Notes: generated by a model not told the origin, from the letters alone. A stretch of DNA of 64,000 nt from Pseudoxanthomonas wuyuanensis (GCF_900215535.1 NZ_OCND01000005.1:296749-360748); one strand, 5' to 3'. Shown: positions 26,214 through 35,808, counted from the stretch's first letter. Program-made: numbers and translations.

Positions 26214-26853
26214 GCAGATGCCCGGTCACGCGGTCCTCGCTGCCTGGCGCGAACAAGGCGCCGACCGCATGGATCCCGTTGCCTTCCACTACATGGAGGC
26301 ATTGCACCGGCGCGCCAACGATCATGGCGGCCAGACGCGGCGCGCACTGGAAGGCAAGCTGTCGGGCCTGATCCAGGACTACGCCGGCGCGCTGGAGCGG
26401 ACCGCGTTCAAGGCCCCGGACCGCGGGCGCCGCACGGCGCCGGCGCGCGGTGCGCTGGGCGCATTGGTCGACGGCCTCGCCAGCCGCGCCGCGGCCCGCG
26501 ATGGCGGCGCGGCAGACAGCGGCGCATCCGGCTCCGCGTTTCCGCAACTGGACGCACTGCACGACTTCCGCAAGATCTGGGCCAGCGTACGTACGGCCAG
26601 CCAGGTGCGGCGTTCGCTGGAACCTTCGCCCATGACCGCCGGCCCGCTCAACTCCGGCAGCCTGGTCCACCGCTCGCTGACGCTGATGCGCGAACTCTCG
26701 CCCGGTTATCTCCAGCAGTTCCTTGCGTATGTCGATGCCCTGTCATGGCTGCAACAGATGAACGGCAGCGGCGGCCTCGCGGCCAGGGACGCCTCCCCGC
26801 GCGACGGCGGCAAGCCGCGCACGCGCCCCAGGCCGCGCAAGCGTAGCCAATAG
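26203..26853 (+). CDS. DUF2894-family protein
   Basis: The 216-residue protein has an N-terminal helical segment (DPVAFHYMEALHRRANDHGGQTRRALEGKL), a variable Ala/Gly middle, and the conserved C-terminal LVHRSLTLMRELSPGYLQQFLAYVDALSWLQQM characteristic of DUF2894. It ends in a basic tail. No signal or membrane segment is present, so it is predicted cytoplasmic. It is fourth in the DUF3348/DUF802/OmpA operon; the constant pairing of these families suggests it is an accessory protein of the stator-like complex. Function is unknown. The ATG at 26203 overlaps the preceding gene; an ATG at 26218 is possible. Confidence 0.75.
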   Translation: MRGKQMPGHAVLAAWREQGADRMDPVAFHYMEALHRRANDHGGQTRRALEGKLSGLIQDYAGALERTAFKAPDRGRRTAPARGALGALVDGLASRAAARDGGAADSGASGSAFPQLDALHDFRKIWASVRTASQVRRSLEPSPMTAGPLNSGSLVHRSLTLMRELSPGYLQQFLAYVDALSWLQQMNGSGGLAARDASPRDGGKPRTRPRPRKRSQ

Positions 26854-26870
26854 CGCAATCCGGTCCGGCC

Positions 26871-26912
26871 TTGATCAGAATCAAGGGACATGACCGGTTG
26901 GCGGCATAGGCT
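26871..26912 (+). promoter_or_regulatory. FNR/Anr-type box with matching -10 element
   Basis: TTGAT-CAGA-ATCAA at 26871-26884 is a perfect FNR consensus palindrome. With the centre taken as -41.5, the start point falls at 26919 and a -10 hexamer is expected at 26907-26912, where TAGGCT stands. This class II spacing supports oxygen-responsive activation of the decarboxylase gene beginning at 26977. Confidence 0.6.
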
Positions 26913-26976
26913 GTCTGCCATCGTCAGCGCCGCTGCGGATCGCCGCCGCGTCGGCCCGCCAGAGCAGGAACCGTCC

Positions 26977-28962
26977 ATGTCCATCGATACCGAAACCCAT
27001 CCGGCGCTGGATGCCTGTTTCCTGGGGCCCTACGGCGAGAACGACAGCCTGCTGGAGAAGCTGGTGGTCGAGTTCCTGCGGGATCACGTCTACTGGCGGC
27101 GCAATTTTCACCCCGAGGATCCGCCGGCCATCCCGACCAGCGCCGCGCACCATCCGGACTACCAGGCATTCGAAGCGCGGCTGCGGCGCGAGCTGCACCA
27201 GCTGTCGGCGGCGCTGAAGAAGTCGGTGCCGTTCCACAGCCCGCGCTATCTGGGGCACATGGTCTCGGATTTGCTCATCCCGGGCCTGGCGGCGCAGATG
27301 CTGACGCTGCCCTACAACCCGAACAACGTCAGCGAAGATGCCGCGCCGGTCACCGTCGATCTGGAGGTGCAGGTCGGCCTGCAGCTGGCGCGGATGCTCG
27401 GCTATCCGCACGATCCGGCGCGCCAGGACTGCGCGTTCGGGCACCTGACCTCGGGCGGCACGCTGGCCAACTATCAGGCCTTGCGGCTGGCACTGGCGTT
27501 GAAAGCCTTTCCGGTGGCGCTGCGCGCGGCCAAGGTGCCCGAAATCGGCGTGCCGGACGATGACGAAAGCGCATTCAATCTTGCGCCGGCCGCCGCCATC
27601 GGGCTGCTGGGGCGTTGGCAGGCATGGTTGGCGCTGCAAGCTGCACCGGCACGGCGCCGCTGGCAGGCGGCTGTGGCGGCCGAACGGCTCGAACAGCATG
27701 GCCTGGCGAGATTCTTCGCGCGGCATCCGCAGCTGCGCACGCCGGTGGTACTGGCGCCGGTGACCGCCCACTACTCGTGGAGCAAGGGCGTCAAGCTGTT
27801 GGGTCTTGGCCGCGGCCAGCTGCGGCTGCTGCCCGAGCGCGGCATGCGCCTGGATCTTGCGGCGCTGGAGGAAACGCTGGCCGATTGCCTGCGGCAGCGG
27901 CAGCCGGTGCTGCTGGCGGTTGCGGTGCTGGGCACTACCGAGTACGGCACCGTCGATCCGGTCGACGGCGTGGCCGACGCGCGCGATCGCTATGCTGCGC
28001 GCGGACTCGGCTTCAGTGTGCATGTGGATGGCGCCTGGGGCGGCTATCTGGCTTCGCTGTTCCGCCAGCCCGATGGCGGACTGCGCAGCCTGGACGCGGT
28101 GCGCGAAGGATTCCGCGCGTTTCCGGCGGCCGAGGTCCATGCCGCCTTCGGCGCGATCGCGCGCACCGATTCGGTCACGGTGGACCCGCACAAGCTCGGC
28201 TACCTGCCGTACGGATCGGGCGCATTCGTGTGCCGCGACAACCGTGCGATGGCGCTGCTGACCGAAGAGGCGGACTACGTGTTCCACGCCGCCAGCGCAG
28301 ACGACTACCTGACGCGTTTCCGCAGCCTGGGCCAGTTCATACCCGAAGGATCCAAGCCCGGCGCCAGCGCCGCGGCGGCCTATGTCACCCACAAGGTGCT
28401 GCCGCTGGATTACGCGAACTTCGGGCGTCTGCAGGCGCAGACCATTCTGGCCGCCGAAGCCTTCCAGATGCGGGCGGAACGATTCGCGCAGGACATGCAG
28501 CCGCGCCTGCGCGTACTGGTGCCGTTTGCGCCGGACAGCAACCTGGTCTGCCTGGCGCTCAACCCGGCCGGCAATACCGACATCGGCGTGGCCAATGCAT
28601 TCCTGCGCAAGCTGCACGGCGTACTGCGCTGCGACCCCAGCCAACCGCTGCAACTGAAGGAGTTCTTCGGCTCCATCACCAGCCTGCGCCAGGACGCGGT
28701 GGGGGAAGACGGGATGCATCGCATCCTGCGCGCGCTTGGCCTGGATCCGTCCACGGCATCGGACTGCGCCGAAGATCGCCTGCTTATCCTGCGGCATACG
28801 CTGATGAATCCCTACGTGATCGACCGGCACAACGGGATCAGCTACATCGATCTCTATTTCCAGTTTCTGGCGCGGACCGTCGACCACTTCCTGGCCAAGG
28901 CGGAAATGCCGTGCGTACGGCCATCACCCTGTGAGGAGGGCAGCCGCGAAGCGCTTGGCTGA
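26977..28962 (+). CDS. PLP-dependent group II amino-acid decarboxylase
   Basis: The 661-residue protein belongs to the group II PLP decarboxylases (glutamate/tyrosine/aspartate type). It shows SPRYLGHMVSDLLIP, the nucleotide-fold segment GHLTSGGTLANYQAL, VHVDGAWGG for PLP ring stacking, and the Schiff-base lysine in VDPHKLGYLPYG (Lys406). The length is close to bacterial tyrosine decarboxylases and longer than glutamate decarboxylases; substrate cannot be fixed from sequence. The ATG at 26977 follows AGGA; an upstream ATG at 26890 gives a leader without homology features. The FNR box suggests expression when oxygen is low, which fits an acid-consuming decarboxylase. Confidence 0.85.
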   Translation: MSIDTETHPALDACFLGPYGENDSLLEKLVVEFLRDHVYWRRNFHPEDPPAIPTSAAHHPDYQAFEARLRRELHQLSAALKKSVPFHSPRYLGHMVSDLLIPGLAAQMLTLPYNPNNVSEDAAPVTVDLEVQVGLQLARMLGYPHDPARQDCAFGHLTSGGTLANYQALRLALALKAFPVALRAAKVPEIGVPDDDESAFNLAPAAAIGLLGRWQAWLALQAAPARRRWQAAVAAERLEQHGLARFFARHPQLRTPVVLAPVTAHYSWSKGVKLLGLGRGQLRLLPERGMRLDLAALEETLADCLRQRQPVLLAVAVLGTTEYGTVDPVDGVADARDRYAARGLGFSVHVDGAWGGYLASLFRQPDGGLRSLDAVREGFRAFPAAEVHAAFGAIARTDSVTVDPHKLGYLPYGSGAFVCRDNRAMALLTEEADYVFHAASADDYLTRFRSLGQFIPEGSKPGASAAAAYVTHKVLPLDYANFGRLQAQTILAAEAFQMRAERFAQDMQPRLRVLVPFAPDSNLVCLALNPAGNTDIGVANAFLRKLHGVLRCDPSQPLQLKEFFGSITSLRQDAVGEDGMHRILRALGLDPSTASDCAEDRLLILRHTLMNPYVIDRHNGISYIDLYFQFLARTVDHFLAKAEMPCVRPSPCEEGSREALG

Positions 28963-28997
28963 AGTCCGGCGGCGCGTGCCTGCGCGGGTCTTCCGCG

Positions 28998-29795
28998 TCA
29001 TAGCCACTCCATCAGAAACCACGCCGCGCAGGTCGCGCCGGGCGCAAGCCGGGTGGGGCCAAGGTTGAAGCCGTCGGGCGGGCCGCTTTGCGGCTCCACG
29101 CAGGTGGCGTCGTCGCGTTCGTCGTAGACGACCCAATGCGCGCAGTCGGACGTCAGCCGCACGCTCTGCCCGCCGCGGTGGAGGATTACCGGTTCGCGAT
29201 TGATGAAGCAGTCGTCCCATGGCCGCGGCGGCGGCGGCGCCAGCGGCAGGATGGCAATGCCGTCGCGGTCGCGCGGGTAGGCCTGGGTGGGCGCGAACTC
29301 GATCCGCTCGGGCTTGCGGAACCACGGGTGCCAGCCAATCACCGCCGGCATCGCCTGCGCGCCGGCCGTCACCGACAGCTCCATCCGCAACCGGTTCCCG
29401 TCGACTTCGAAACGCTGCCAGGCGCTGCCGCCGAACGGCCAGCGCGCATCGCAGGGCAGCTGCAGCGAAAGCTCGGCATGCCGGGGCGAATGCCCGACCA
29501 CCTGCCATGGCAGCTTGTAGCCAACGCCGTGGATGGCGTGTTCGCCATGGTCCAAAGGCAACTGATAGGGGTTGCCCTGGAAACCGAACCGGCCGTGGCG
29601 AATGCGCCCGGCCCATGGCAGCATCGGGTAGCTGCCCCAGGCGATCGGCGCCGCGTTCTGTTCGCCGTAGCCAAGCAGCCATTCGGCGCCGCCCTGCCGG
29701 ATCTGCGCAATCCTGCCCCCTGCGGACGCGGCAATATCCACCGACAACGGCCCGCTGGCGATCGCGATCAGCGGGCCGCACGCGGCGGCGCTCAT
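28998..29795 (-). CDS. Aldose 1-epimerase (galactose mutarotase family)
   Basis: The 265-residue protein has the mutarotase pattern: an early GGRIAQI strand, SYPMLPWAGRIRHGRFGFQG, HAIHGVGYKLPWQV (catalytic His), and CVEPQSGPPDGFNLG near the C-terminus (catalytic Glu). It interconverts alpha and beta anomers of xylose or related sugars. It starts just 4 bp after the GH43 stop and is last in the TonB receptor - symporter - GH43 transcription unit, which suits quick equilibration of released sugars. No signal peptide is present, so it is cytoplasmic. Confidence 0.88.
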   Translation of the reverse strand: MSAAACGPLIAIASGPLSVDIAASAGGRIAQIRQGGAEWLLGYGEQNAAPIAWGSYPMLPWAGRIRHGRFGFQGNPYQLPLDHGEHAIHGVGYKLPWQVVGHSPRHAELSLQLPCDARWPFGGSAWQRFEVDGNRLRMELSVTAGAQAMPAVIGWHPWFRKPERIEFAPTQAYPRDRDGIAILPLAPPPPRPWDDCFINREPVILHRGGQSVRLTSDCAHWVVYDERDDATCVEPQSGPPDGFNLGPTRLAPGATCAAWFLMEWL

Positions 29796-29799
29796 TGCG

Positions 29800-30840
29800 T
29801 CATTCCGCGGCACGCGCGGCCGGGCGCCGGTTGGCGTAGGGGCGAATGGTGATGATGCGGCCATGCTCGTCGTAATGCAGCTCGGTCATCTTGACCGAAC
29901 GCAGATGGGTCACCCCGCCCGACAGCAGAGCGTCGTGATAGAACAGATACCACCTGCCCTGGAACTCGCAGATGGAGTGATGGGTGGTCCAGCCGACCAC
30001 CGGGGTGAGGATCTTACCCTGATAGGTGAACGGGCCGTACGGGTTGTCGCCCACGGCATAGCAGATGAAGTGGGTATTGCCGGTCGAGTAGGACAGGTAG
30101 TACCTGCCGCGGTAGCGGTGCACCCACGGTCCTTCGAAATAGCGGCGGGCGTGGTCGCCGGCCCGCAGCGGCTGGCCGGCTTCGTCGAGGATCGCGATCT
30201 CGCGCGGCGCTTCGGCGAAACGCTTCATGTCATCGCTCAATCGTGCCACCCGCGGGCCCAGCGCCGGCGCGTCGTCGGCCGGCTCGCCATGCGCCGGGTC
30301 GTAGACGTTGTCGCGGTACTTCTGCAGCTGTCCGCCCCAGATGCCGCCGAAGTACAGGTAGCTGGCGCCGTCGCCATCGCTAAACACCGCCGGATCGATG
30401 GAGTAGCTGCCTTCGATGGGCTCCGGCTCGGGTGCGAACGGGCCGGCGGGGCCGTCGCCCGTGGCCACGCCAATCTGGAACCTGCCATCGGCGCGCTTGG
30501 CAGGGAAGTAGAGGAAGTATTTGCCATCCTTGCAGGCGGCATCCGGCGCCCACATCTGCCGCTCGGCCCACGGCACGTCCTTCACATGCAGGGCGACGCC
30601 GCAATCCACCGCCTCGCCATCGGGCGAATCCATGCGCAGCACATGGTAGTCCTCCATGCCGAAGTGGCTGCCTTCGTCGTCGAAGGGAACGCCGGCATCG
30701 ATATCATGGGAGGGATAGACGTAGATCCTGCCTTCGAATACGTGGGCCGAAGGATCGGCGGTATAGATATGCGTGACCAGCGGTTGCGAAATCGCCTGGC
30801 TGGCCAGCATATGAAGATCGGACGCCGGTTCGTCGGACAT
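29800..30840 (-). CDS. Cytoplasmic GH43 beta-xylosidase/arabinofuranosidase
   Basis: The 346-residue protein is a five-bladed propeller glycosidase of family GH43. The catalytic base Asp is in HIYTADPSAHVF, followed by YVYPSHDIDAG, MWAPDAACKDGKYFLYFPA, the pKa-modulating Asp in SIDPAVF and the acid Glu in YFEGPWVHRY. It lacks a signal peptide, so it should hydrolyse xylo- or arabinoxylo-oligosaccharides inside the cell after import by the adjacent symporter. The ATG at 30840 is used; an ATG at 30873 that overlaps the symporter stop is an alternative with 11 more residues. Confidence 0.88.
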   Translation of the reverse strand: MSDEPASDLHMLASQAISQPLVTHIYTADPSAHVFEGRIYVYPSHDIDAGVPFDDEGSHFGMEDYHVLRMDSPDGEAVDCGVALHVKDVPWAERQMWAPDAACKDGKYFLYFPAKRADGRFQIGVATGDGPAGPFAPEPEPIEGSYSIDPAVFSDGDGASYLYFGGIWGGQLQKYRDNVYDPAHGEPADDAPALGPRVARLSDDMKRFAEAPREIAILDEAGQPLRAGDHARRYFEGPWVHRYRGRYYLSYSTGNTHFICYAVGDNPYGPFTYQGKILTPVVGWTTHHSICEFQGRWYLFYHDALLSGGVTHLRSVKMTELHYDEHGRIITIRPYANRRPAARAAE

Positions 30841-30869
30841 TACGGGTACCTGTTCAGTAGGAAAGCCAG

Positions 30870-32354
30870 TCATGGGGCCGCGCCGGCCTGCAGCCGGCGC
30901 ATGCGCAGATCCTGTTCGATGCGCGTTTCCATGGCCTTGTTGATGCGATAGCAGAACAGCAGCGCGACGGCCACCAGGAAGGGCAGCGAGCAGTACACGC
31001 TGATGGCCATGCGGATGCCGGTGACGGCTTGCGGCGGCTGCACCGCTGCGCCGGCTTCGTAGGCGTATACGGCCAGAATTCCGGCCACCAGGGCGCCGCC
31101 GATGCTGAGGCCGATCTTCAGGCCGCACAGCATGGCCGAGAAGATGATCGCGGTGGCGCGGCGGTTGTTCTTCCACTCCGAGTAGTCCGCCACATCGGCA
31201 ATCATCGCCCACAGCAACGGAATGGTGATGCCGTAGCAGAAGCCGTGCAGGATGAAGGAACCGAACACCAGCGCGATGGCGGTGGGCGGGAAGAAATAGA
31301 ACGCCAGCAGGAACAGCGTGGAAGCGAACAGCGCACCGCCGAACACGTCGCGCTTGCCGAAGCGGTCGGCCAGCGGCCTGGAAAAGCCGATGCCGACGAT
31401 CATGAAGATGATGCCGCCGGCATTGAACAGGCTGAAAGCCGAGGTGGGCGCATCCTGCGGCCATTGGAATCCGGCCAACCCGGCGCTGGTCAGGAGCGCG
31501 TTCAAGCCATCGATGAATCCGTTGAAGCCCACCCCCTGCAGGAAGGCGGCCAGGTGCGGCTCGCTCAGGTAGTACTGGAAGTAGTAGATGTACATGCCGC
31601 CCTTGAGCGCCAGGTTGGCGAACACCAGGATGGTCAACGCCAGCATCACCCGCCACGGGCCGTTTCTGGCCAGGTCGCCCAGGTCCTGCAGGACGCCGGA
31701 TTTCTGCTCCGGCGCAGGCACGATGCGTTCGCGCGTGGTGAAGAACGTGATCAGGAAGAACGCCGTGCCGACCACGGCGAACAATGCGATCGTGTTCTGG
31801 AACCCCTGGACCTTGTCGCCGCCGCCCAGGATCAGCACCAGCGGCAGCAGCAGCACCTGGATGATGAACTGCGCAATCATCACCGCCACGAAGCGATAGG
31901 CCGACAGGCTGTTGCGCTGGCCCATGTTGCCGGTCAGCACGCCGCTGAGGGCCGAATAGGGAAGATTGTTGGCGGCGTAGACCAGCACCAGCAGCGTATA
32001 GGTCACCAATGCGTAGATCACCTTGCCCTGCGCACCCAGGTCCGGCGTACTGAAGGCCAGCAGCGACAGCACGCCGAACGGAATCGAGGTCCACAGGATC
32101 CAGGGCCGGAACTTGCCCCAGCGGCTGCTGGTGCGGTCGGCCAGGATGCCGATGATGGGTGTGAATACGAACGCTCCCAGCAGGCCGACCACAAAGATGA
32201 TGGTGGCGGCGGTGCCGGCGGGTATCCGGTACACATCGGTATAGAAGAACGCCAGAAACGTCACCAGCGTCTGGAAGATCAGGTTGGCCGCCAGGTCGCC
32301 CAGGCTGTAGCCCACTTTCTCCATGACCGACAGCTTTTCCGAAGTGCTATGCAT
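30870..32354 (-). CDS. GPH-family glycoside/oligosaccharide:cation symporter
   Basis: The 494-residue protein is an inner-membrane MFS transporter of the glycoside-pentoside-hexuronide family (MelB/XylP/XynP type). It has SYSLGDLAANLIFQ-like N-terminus, the GILADRTSSRWGKFRPWILW loop conserved in the family, SLSAYRF, and about twelve membrane segments. It probably imports xylosides or xylo-oligosaccharides with Na+ or H+. It lies downstream of the TonB receptor and overlaps or abuts the GH43 gene, forming an import-and-cleave unit. Confidence 0.92.
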   Translation of the reverse strand: MHSTSEKLSVMEKVGYSLGDLAANLIFQTLVTFLAFFYTDVYRIPAGTAATIIFVVGLLGAFVFTPIIGILADRTSSRWGKFRPWILWTSIPFGVLSLLAFSTPDLGAQGKVIYALVTYTLLVLVYAANNLPYSALSGVLTGNMGQRNSLSAYRFVAVMIAQFIIQVLLLPLVLILGGGDKVQGFQNTIALFAVVGTAFFLITFFTTRERIVPAPEQKSGVLQDLGDLARNGPWRVMLALTILVFANLALKGGMYIYYFQYYLSEPHLAAFLQGVGFNGFIDGLNALLTSAGLAGFQWPQDAPTSAFSLFNAGGIIFMIVGIGFSRPLADRFGKRDVFGGALFASTLFLLAFYFFPPTAIALVFGSFILHGFCYGITIPLLWAMIADVADYSEWKNNRRATAIIFSAMLCGLKIGLSIGGALVAGILAVYAYEAGAAVQPPQAVTGIRMAISVYCSLPFLVAVALLFCYRINKAMETRIEQDLRMRRLQAGAAP

Positions 32355-32560
32355 GGCGACAGTGTTCTCGTTGCGGGCGGAGTGGCGGAAACAGCTTGGA
32401 CGATTCGATTGCGATCAAGTTATCCCAATCCAGGCGCGCAGCGCGACAATCGCCGGCGGCATTGTCCCGCGCAATGCGGCTGGGCGCGCCGAAAAAGACG
32501 GCCCACCCGGCACCGGGGCGCCGGAGTGGACCGTGGAGGGAAGCGAAAATGGATCAGCGC

Positions 32561-35524
32561 TCAAAACTTGCCCCGGACCCCCAGCATGACGGTGGTCCCC
32601 GGGTCGTAGTACTCGTACGTGGCATTGTCCCAATGGAACGCCTGGCGCATCGGTTCACCAGTGATGTTGATGACGTTCAGCGTGATTTGCGGCTCCGTCG
32701 GTAGCGAGGTGAAGGTGTAGCTGGCAGAAAGGTCGAGCTGGCCGCGCGCATCGATCGTACGCCGCGCGTACGGGATCCCGTTCTCGTTGGTCTGGGAGGC
32801 AATCATGTCATCGGTCCAGGTATAGGACAGACGCACCGAGGCAACATCGTTTTCCCAATAGGCCGTGGCATTCCAAAGATCCGGCGCCACGCCCACCGCC
32901 ACGGCCGGTGCGTCGCCTTCGGCCGACTGCTTGATCTTGGTGTAGTTGGCCATGAAGCCCAGGCCATTCACCCACTTGTCGAGCGGCTGCACCCAGATGG
33001 CTTCCCAGCCGCGTATGTTGAGGGTTCCATCGGCATTGACCTGCTGCTGCACCGTCACCGTCGCAGCATCGGGACCACCGCGCGCGTTGATCGCACCGCG
33101 CTGGCCGTCGTTCAGATCCTCGAACGCAATGCCCAGCTCGCGGAACGGAATGGTCTGCGTTCCCAGTACGGTGAAGCCGTCGATGCGCTTGTCGAACAGG
33201 GTCAGACCGATAAAGCCTTCATCGCCGGTATACCACTCGCCACCGATATCGAAGTTGGTGGACAGGTATGGCGTCAGATCGGGATTGCCTCGGGTCGCCT
33301 GCTGCGCCACCGGATCGCTGAAGTTGGTGTTCGGCAGCATGTAACTGGGGTTCGGGCGGGTCATCGTGCGCGAGCCCGACATACGCAGCACCACGTCTTC
33401 GGCCACGTCCCACGCAGCACTGAACGATGGCAGCACTTCCTTGTAGTCGGACTTCAGGGTGACATAGTTGCGGGCCGTTCCGGTTTGAACCGGACCGCGC
33501 GTCTCCTGATCGGTGGTGACGTAGCGTACGCCGGCGTTGAAGCGCAATGGGCGGTCCAAGATATCCGCTTCGCCGTTGAGCTCGACATACAAGCCCAGGT
33601 TCTTCTCATGGACGCCGCCGGTGGACGCCGCCGTGTTGGCGGCACCGGATTCCGGTGCGTTGTCGCGCAGTTCGTAGTAGTTCGTGTCGCGTTTGAAACG
33701 GTCGAAATCGACGGTAACGAAGCCGTGCGGCCCAGGCTTCAGATACGACGCCAGGCTGGCGTTCGGTACGGCCGCCAGCGGACCGCCCGCACATGGCAGC
33801 CGCGGATCGGGCACGGAGCCGTCGGGGTTCAACCCGCGGCAGGCAACGTCTTCCCACGCCGCGCTATTGTCGAAGCCTTGGATACGACGCTCGGCTTCGT
33901 CATAGGCGATGCCCACCGTGATGTTGCTTCTGTCGTCGCCGAACTGCAGGTCGGCGCGCGCACCCTGGGTTTCGGTGACCCGCTTTTCGTTCTGAATGTT
34001 GACGCGCCCGCCTTCCCAGGTCCAGCCGAGGTTCGGGTCGTTCAGATCCAGGTCGGTCTGCCAGGTGGGGAAGTCGCCTCCCTGGTTGAGGTACTGGATC
34101 GTGGTGAACGGCGTGTTGACCAGGACGGTAGGGGATTCACGGAACATCCAGCTGCGGCCCAGGTTGGCCTGCACATCCAGCTTGATGTTGTCGTTCTCGC
34201 CAAAGAATATCTGCGCACCCGGATTGATGTTCCAGAACTGCACGTCTTCGAAGTAGGGCCGCGCTTCCAGGAAGAACTGCGCATTGGCCAATGTCGCGCT
34301 GGTGATGACGTTATTGCCGTCGAGCTGCATGTCGATCGGGATGGCACCATTGGCGGCGAAGTTGCGCATGACCAGGTTGATGGCGAGACGCTCGTTGGTG
34401 CGGCGCGCCTTGGAGTACATCGTATCCAGGTAGAAGCTCATGTCCTCGTTGGGCTTCCATTCGAACGAAGCCACCACGCTGTCGCGGTCGCGGTCGCCAG
34501 ACATGTGCACCGGCCGGCCCAAGCGCGGGACCAACGCATCGCTGATCTGGTCGATGGTCAAGCCGGGATTCAGGGCCAGCAACATGTCGCGGGTAATGAG
34601 TGCACCCGGTGTTAAGCCTGCGCCAATGGTGGATGCGTTGTCAGGCACCGTATCCGGAATGCGCCAGTTGCCGCCGCCATTGATATTGCACTCCGCCGGC
34701 TGGTTGGTGGCCGGGGTCCCGGTAGGCGGCGTCAATCCGCATTGGTTGTAGGTCAGGCCGGGATTCGTCCAGCCGATAGTTTCGAAGCCCTCGACACCAA
34801 TCTTTCCACGCACCGAGGAAACCCCAACCAGCGCACCGAAGGTGCCGGCTTCATTCGTCCAGCTGCCCATGATCGAGCCGCGCGGGCTGGTCTTTTCGCT
34901 GATGTCGTTGTATTCGGCCTGCAACTGGTAGGTGAAGTGCGTGCCCGGGTTGTCGAACGGCCGCGCGCTGCGCATGTCCACAACGCCCGATACCCCGCCT
35001 TCCAGCAGGCTGGCCATCGGCGTCTTGTGAACCGTCAGCTGGGTGAAGAATTCGGTCGGCAGCAGATTCAGATCGACTTCGCGATTCTGGTTCTGGGCGT
35101 TGAGGCCGATGGAGGCGGTGGCAACGGAGCTTCCATTGAGCGTTGTCTTGGTGAAGCTGGTGCCCAGGCCGCGAATGGCGACGTTCACGCCCTCGCCGTT
35201 GACGTCACGCCCGAGCTGGATGCCGGGAACGCGGCTCAACGATTCAGCGATGTTCTGGTCCGGAAACTTGCCGATGTCCTCGGCGAAGATCGAGTCGGTG
35301 AAGCCGGTCGAATCGCGCTTGGCGTCAGTCGAGAACTGAAGGCTGCGGCGGTAGCCGGTGACCGATACCCCGTCCAGCTCGGTGACCGCCTCCGGCTGCG
35401 CGGCCGCGGACGGCGTTGCCTCTTGCTGCGCCTGCTCCTGGGCAATGGCTGAAGCGCTGGCCATGCCAAGCAACGCCGCACTCAATGCGAGCGACAACGC
35501 CGTTCTTGCGATATGGACTTGCAC
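32561..35524 (-). CDS. TonB-dependent receptor for xylan fragments
   Basis: The 987-residue protein has a signal peptide ending SASAIAQ, a plug domain (VSVTGYRRSLQFS, then FPDQNIAESLSRVPGIQL and GVNVAIRGLGTSFTKTTLNG), and a 22-strand-barrel-length remainder ending in the aromatic VMLGVRGKF. It matches the TIGR01782 group abundant in Xanthomonas and Caulobacter, used for plant carbohydrates. The start is GTG at 35524 preceded by a strong GGGAGGGAG site. The xyl-box at 35646-35659 lies upstream on its promoter side. By position it is the outer-membrane door for xylo-oligosaccharides; this is inferred from context and the Xanthomonas precedent. Confidence 0.93.
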   Translation of the reverse strand: MQVHIARTALSLALSAALLGMASASAIAQEQAQQEATPSAAAQPEAVTELDGVSVTGYRRSLQFSTDAKRDSTGFTDSIFAEDIGKFPDQNIAESLSRVPGIQLGRDVNGEGVNVAIRGLGTSFTKTTLNGSSVATASIGLNAQNQNREVDLNLLPTEFFTQLTVHKTPMASLLEGGVSGVVDMRSARPFDNPGTHFTYQLQAEYNDISEKTSPRGSIMGSWTNEAGTFGALVGVSSVRGKIGVEGFETIGWTNPGLTYNQCGLTPPTGTPATNQPAECNINGGGNWRIPDTVPDNASTIGAGLTPGALITRDMLLALNPGLTIDQISDALVPRLGRPVHMSGDRDRDSVVASFEWKPNEDMSFYLDTMYSKARRTNERLAINLVMRNFAANGAIPIDMQLDGNNVITSATLANAQFFLEARPYFEDVQFWNINPGAQIFFGENDNIKLDVQANLGRSWMFRESPTVLVNTPFTTIQYLNQGGDFPTWQTDLDLNDPNLGWTWEGGRVNIQNEKRVTETQGARADLQFGDDRSNITVGIAYDEAERRIQGFDNSAAWEDVACRGLNPDGSVPDPRLPCAGGPLAAVPNASLASYLKPGPHGFVTVDFDRFKRDTNYYELRDNAPESGAANTAASTGGVHEKNLGLYVELNGEADILDRPLRFNAGVRYVTTDQETRGPVQTGTARNYVTLKSDYKEVLPSFSAAWDVAEDVVLRMSGSRTMTRPNPSYMLPNTNFSDPVAQQATRGNPDLTPYLSTNFDIGGEWYTGDEGFIGLTLFDKRIDGFTVLGTQTIPFRELGIAFEDLNDGQRGAINARGGPDAATVTVQQQVNADGTLNIRGWEAIWVQPLDKWVNGLGFMANYTKIKQSAEGDAPAVAVGVAPDLWNATAYWENDVASVRLSYTWTDDMIASQTNENGIPYARRTIDARGQLDLSASYTFTSLPTEPQITLNVINITGEPMRQAFHWDNATYEYYDPGTTVMLGVRGKF

Positions 35525-35645
35525 CGTACTCCCTCCCGTTTCTGGTGATCGACGGCGCGCAGTTGCATGGCAGTGCGCGCCGGTGGCGGATTGCCTCTGG
35601 CTGGAAACCTGACAGCCTGTGCCGCCTCGGCCTCACTTGATTTGA

Positions 35646-35659
35646 TGGTAGCGCTATCA
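35646..35659. promoter_or_regulatory. xyl-box (LacI-type operator) on the TonB receptor side
   Basis: TGGTAGCGCTATCA differs at one position from the TGGTAGCGCTAACA xyl-box described for the XylR regulon of Xanthomonas campestris. It lies about 120 bp upstream of the TonB receptor start. Confidence 0.8.
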
Positions 35660-35808
35660 TTCCAGCCCCCGCACGCTGCATAGCAACATCGTCCAAACAG
35701 GCATGGCCGGCTTGCGATGCACTGCAACATAGGGGTTTTTGCAATCCGCGCGCATTCGACGGCCCTGTGCGGCAGCGCCAGTAGCATCGGCAAGTATGCC
35801 TGTGATAA

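Noticed and set aside
32462..32560. Terminator after the TonB receptor gene
   Set aside because: A CCGGC...GCCGG stem exists on the minus strand, but the T-run is about ten bases away from it, so it is not a normal intrinsic terminator.
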